From positions 1 through 37,820 of the forward strand of contig JALFSO010000059.1 of assembly GCA_022778785.1 (NCBI GenBank): DNA of 37,820 nt. The letters run 5' to 3'. Each line of letters begins with the position of its first letter. The first letter of the stretch is position 1. Of this stretch, positions 36,551 through 37,820 are shown piece after piece. Under the pieces are notes generated by a model. It worked only from the letters and a program-made list of their open reading frames with translations, made no database searches and was not told the origin of the DNA. The stretch is from Dysosmobacter sp. (GTDB lineage Bacteria > Bacillota > Clostridia > Oscillospirales > Oscillospiraceae). Position numbers and translations under genes: made by a program.

Positions 36551-37195
36551 ATGGACAAAAAATCACAAGCGTATGAATATCTGAAACACGCCATCATCGT
36601 CGATGAGATCCCGCCTGGAAGCCCGCTGGTGGAACTGGAGCTCTCTGAATCTCTGCAAATGAGCCGGACGCCCATCCGGGAGGCGATGCGGCAATTGGAG
36701 ACGGAGGGATTGGTAACCACGTATCCCGCCCGTGGCTCCTTCGTGACCGTTCTCACGCCCGATGATGTGCAGGAGATCTATGAGCTGCGTCTGGCGCTGG
36801 AATTGTGGGCCCTGGAGCGCAGCATTGCCCGCATCACCGATGAGGAGCTGGACGCCTTGCAGGCCGCCTTCGAGGAGGGATACCGCACCGGCGCGTGGGA
36901 GACGCTGCACAATGCGGACCGGGGCCTGCATGACCTCATTACGGAAAAGGCCTGGAGCAGGCGGCTGCTGATGCTGCTGAGTCTCCTGAACACCCAGGCG
37001 GAGCGGATCCGTTATCAGAGCGCCCGAAGTCTGGGGCGCGACGATCTCTCCTACCGGGAGCATCTGCATATCATTCAGTGCATCCGGGAGAGGGATCTGG
37101 AAAAGAGCAGGGCGGCGCTGAGGACCCATCTGCGCTCCGTGGCCAACTCCGCCATGGATGCCGCCAAAGCACAGGCGGTGAAGAGCTCGCTGTGA
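36551..37195 (+). CDS. GntR-family regulator, FadR/FCD subfamily
   Basis: A 214-residue regulator. The N-terminal winged helix (residues 3-70) has MSRTPIREAMRQLETEGLV and the ARGSFV wing. The all-helical FCD ligand domain follows, with candidate metal ligands in the HDLI, EHLHI and THLRSV segments. AAGGAG lies 7 nt before the ATG at 36551. FCD regulators usually sense organic acids (pyruvate, lactate, gluconate, citrate-like). The shared TTGTCGAC site in its own promoter and in the promoter of the rraA-like pair points to control of both. It is divergent from that pair. Confidence 0.93.
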   Translation: MDKKSQAYEYLKHAIIVDEIPPGSPLVELELSESLQMSRTPIREAMRQLETEGLVTTYPARGSFVTVLTPDDVQEIYELRLALELWALERSIARITDEELDALQAAFEEGYRTGAWETLHNADRGLHDLITEKAWSRRLLMLLSLLNTQAERIRYQSARSLGRDDLSYREHLHIIQCIRERDLEKSRAALRTHLRSVANSAMDAAKAQAVKSSL

Positions 37196-37379
37196 TGGAC
37201 AGCCTTTGGAATGCCTGAATCCTTCGGCGCAAGCGTTTTGACAGGTACGATCAAACAGAAACTCATGGAAATACAGGGACAGTTTGTCTCAGGTGTCAAA
37301 GTGCCTGCGGAAAGGCCCGGACCATTCCGGCTGCTCTGCTTGTTATGAAGCTGCTGTAGCGGCTGCGAAGAGAACAGAC
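37196..37379. other. Unassigned DNA after the gntR-like gene
   Basis: No gene is recognised. A short + frame (37211-37348, 45 codons) starts MPESFGASVLTGTIKQKLME and continues IQGQFVSGVKVPAERPGPFR. It reads like protein rather than random sequence and could be a remnant of a truncated gene, but it has no ribosome site and no recognised family. Confidence 0.25.
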
Positions 37380-37417
37380 TTTTAAGATGCATACCCGAAA
37401 GGGTATGCATCTTAAAA
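37380..37417. repeat. Perfect palindrome with 17-bp arms and GAAA loop
   Basis: TTTTAAGATGCATACCC (37380-37396), GAAA, and the exact complement (37401-37417). No U-run follows in either direction beyond the arm itself, so it is not a standard terminator. It may end the gntR transcript, or it may belong to the edge of the mobile element to the right. Confidence 0.75.
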
Positions 37418-37551
37418 ACGATGAGATCAAAATGGATCGGAAAAATCTCAGACGCGCAGTTTCTTTTATGATGCGCATCCGCGGGTACGTCAGCACCCGC
37501 ATGCTGAGGCGGAGCACTGACTGTATAGAACGGCGAAGTCGGAAAGCTATG

Positions 37552-37574
37552 CAGCCGGATCATCCGGCTGTTTT
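37552..37574 (+). terminator. Small hairpin terminator
   Basis: An 8-bp stem CAGCCGGA/TCCGGCTG (37552-37559 with 37563-37570, loop TCA) is followed by TTTT. No gene in front of it was identified with confidence, so what it terminates is unclear. Confidence 0.5.
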
Positions 37575-37619
37575 ACCTGTAAGGGAAAACCAAAGGGAAA
37601 ACGTTGGAAAATGCAAAAC

Positions 37620-37656
37620 AAAAATCCCGTAACCTTCGCGGTTACGGGATTTTTTC
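37620..37656. terminator. Bidirectional terminator at the recombinase 3' end
   Basis: A perfect 15-bp stem (37620-37634 with 37640-37654, loop TTCGC) is flanked by A-run and T-run. The recombinase stop codon lies inside the right arm. Confidence 0.85.
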
Positions 37657-37820
37657 TGGTGGAGACAGACCAACCAAATCCGAACCCAGAAAGTCCTCGA
37701 CTTCCTTTAGTGTAATCGTCTGTGTACCATGCTGATAGTTATAGGTCAGCACCAGCTTATCGTCATACACAAATATCGCGTTGACAAAGGTGTCGATCAG
37801 TCGCTTTTGAAATTCCCGAT
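37642..37820 (-). CDS. Serine recombinase, C-terminal end (partial at window edge)
   Basis: The last 58 codons of a gene that enters from the right edge, ending at TAA 37642-37644. The reading frame REFQKRLIDTFVNAIFVYDD, then KLVLTYNYQHGTQTITLKEV and a Pro-rich tail, matches the C-terminus typical of large serine recombinases of clostridial transposons and integrative elements. The catalytic domain lies outside the window, so activity cannot be judged. Its AT-richer base composition differs from the flanking chromosomal genes and fits recent acquisition. Such genes usually sit at one end of their element, so an attachment site may lie between 37195 and 37640. Confidence 0.75.
   Translation of the reverse strand, partial: REFQKRLIDTFVNAIFVYDDKLVLTYNYQHGTQTITLKEVEDFLGSDLVGLSPPEKIP

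Noticed and set aside
37075-37632. Open frames of 162 codons (- strand, 37075-37563) and 81 codons (+ strand, 37387-37632)
   Set aside because: They run through the palindrome and hairpins, lack ribosome sites, and show no recognisable protein features.

Overview
The window looks like a chromosomal segment of a GC-rich Firmicute, most likely of the Oscillospiraceae (Flavonifractor/Oscillibacter/Lawsonibacter-like; this placement is inference). The reasons are coding DNA that is strongly G/C-ending, AT-rich intergenic promoters, strong GGAGG ribosome sites, TTG starts, a T-box riboswitch and a clostridial gene set. No rRNA, tRNA, CRISPR array or complete insertion sequence was seen.

Layout. 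(1) 0.1-5.3 kb, + strand: uvrC, then a 1050-residue fusion of an endonuclease Q-like PHP nuclease and a UvrD-type helicase carrying two beta-clamp-like motifs, i.e. a DNA-repair pair. (2) 5.4-6.3 kb, + strand: an AEC-family carrier. (3) 6.4-20.4 kb, - strand: a branched-chain amino acid supercluster read right to left. A promoter and T-box precede leuA-leuC-leuD-leuB. A second promoter precedes an Ile/Leu/Val-rich leader peptide and attenuator, followed by ilvB2-ilvN2-ilvB1-ilvN1-ilvC-ilvD and a DUF815-type AAA ATPase. Leucine supply is therefore probably sensed through uncharged tRNA, and ilv expression through ribosome stalling. Two acetolactate synthases are encoded, and one lacks a Trp linked to acceptor preference. 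(4) 20.5-26.5 kb, - strand: a TAXI-type TRAP transporter (lipoprotein plus fused permease), a CyuA-like cysteine desulfidase/serine dehydratase-like protein and a D-2-hydroxyacid dehydrogenase. A LysR regulator and a second AEC carrier lie divergent to them (26.7-28.7 kb). (5) 28.8-30.3 kb, - strand: a MATE exporter behind a long structured leader RNA.

(6) 30.4-37.2 kb is a catabolic island. It holds a LacI regulator with a multi-site operator array; a + strand operon of an HpcH/HpaI-type aldolase (broken by one missing base), a D-2-hydroxyacid dehydrogenase and a DmpG/HMGL-like aldolase; two adjacent RraA-like aldolase-family genes on the - strand; and a divergent FadR-type GntR regulator whose likely operator (TTGTCGACAA) sits in both facing promoters. 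Three unrelated aldolase families in one short region suggest degradation of a hydroxy/oxo acid, but the substrate cannot be read from sequence.

(7) 37.2-37.8 kb: non-coding or decayed DNA with a perfect 17-bp-arm palindrome, then the 3' end of a serine recombinase gene on the - strand. This suggests the window ends inside, or at the edge of, a mobile element.
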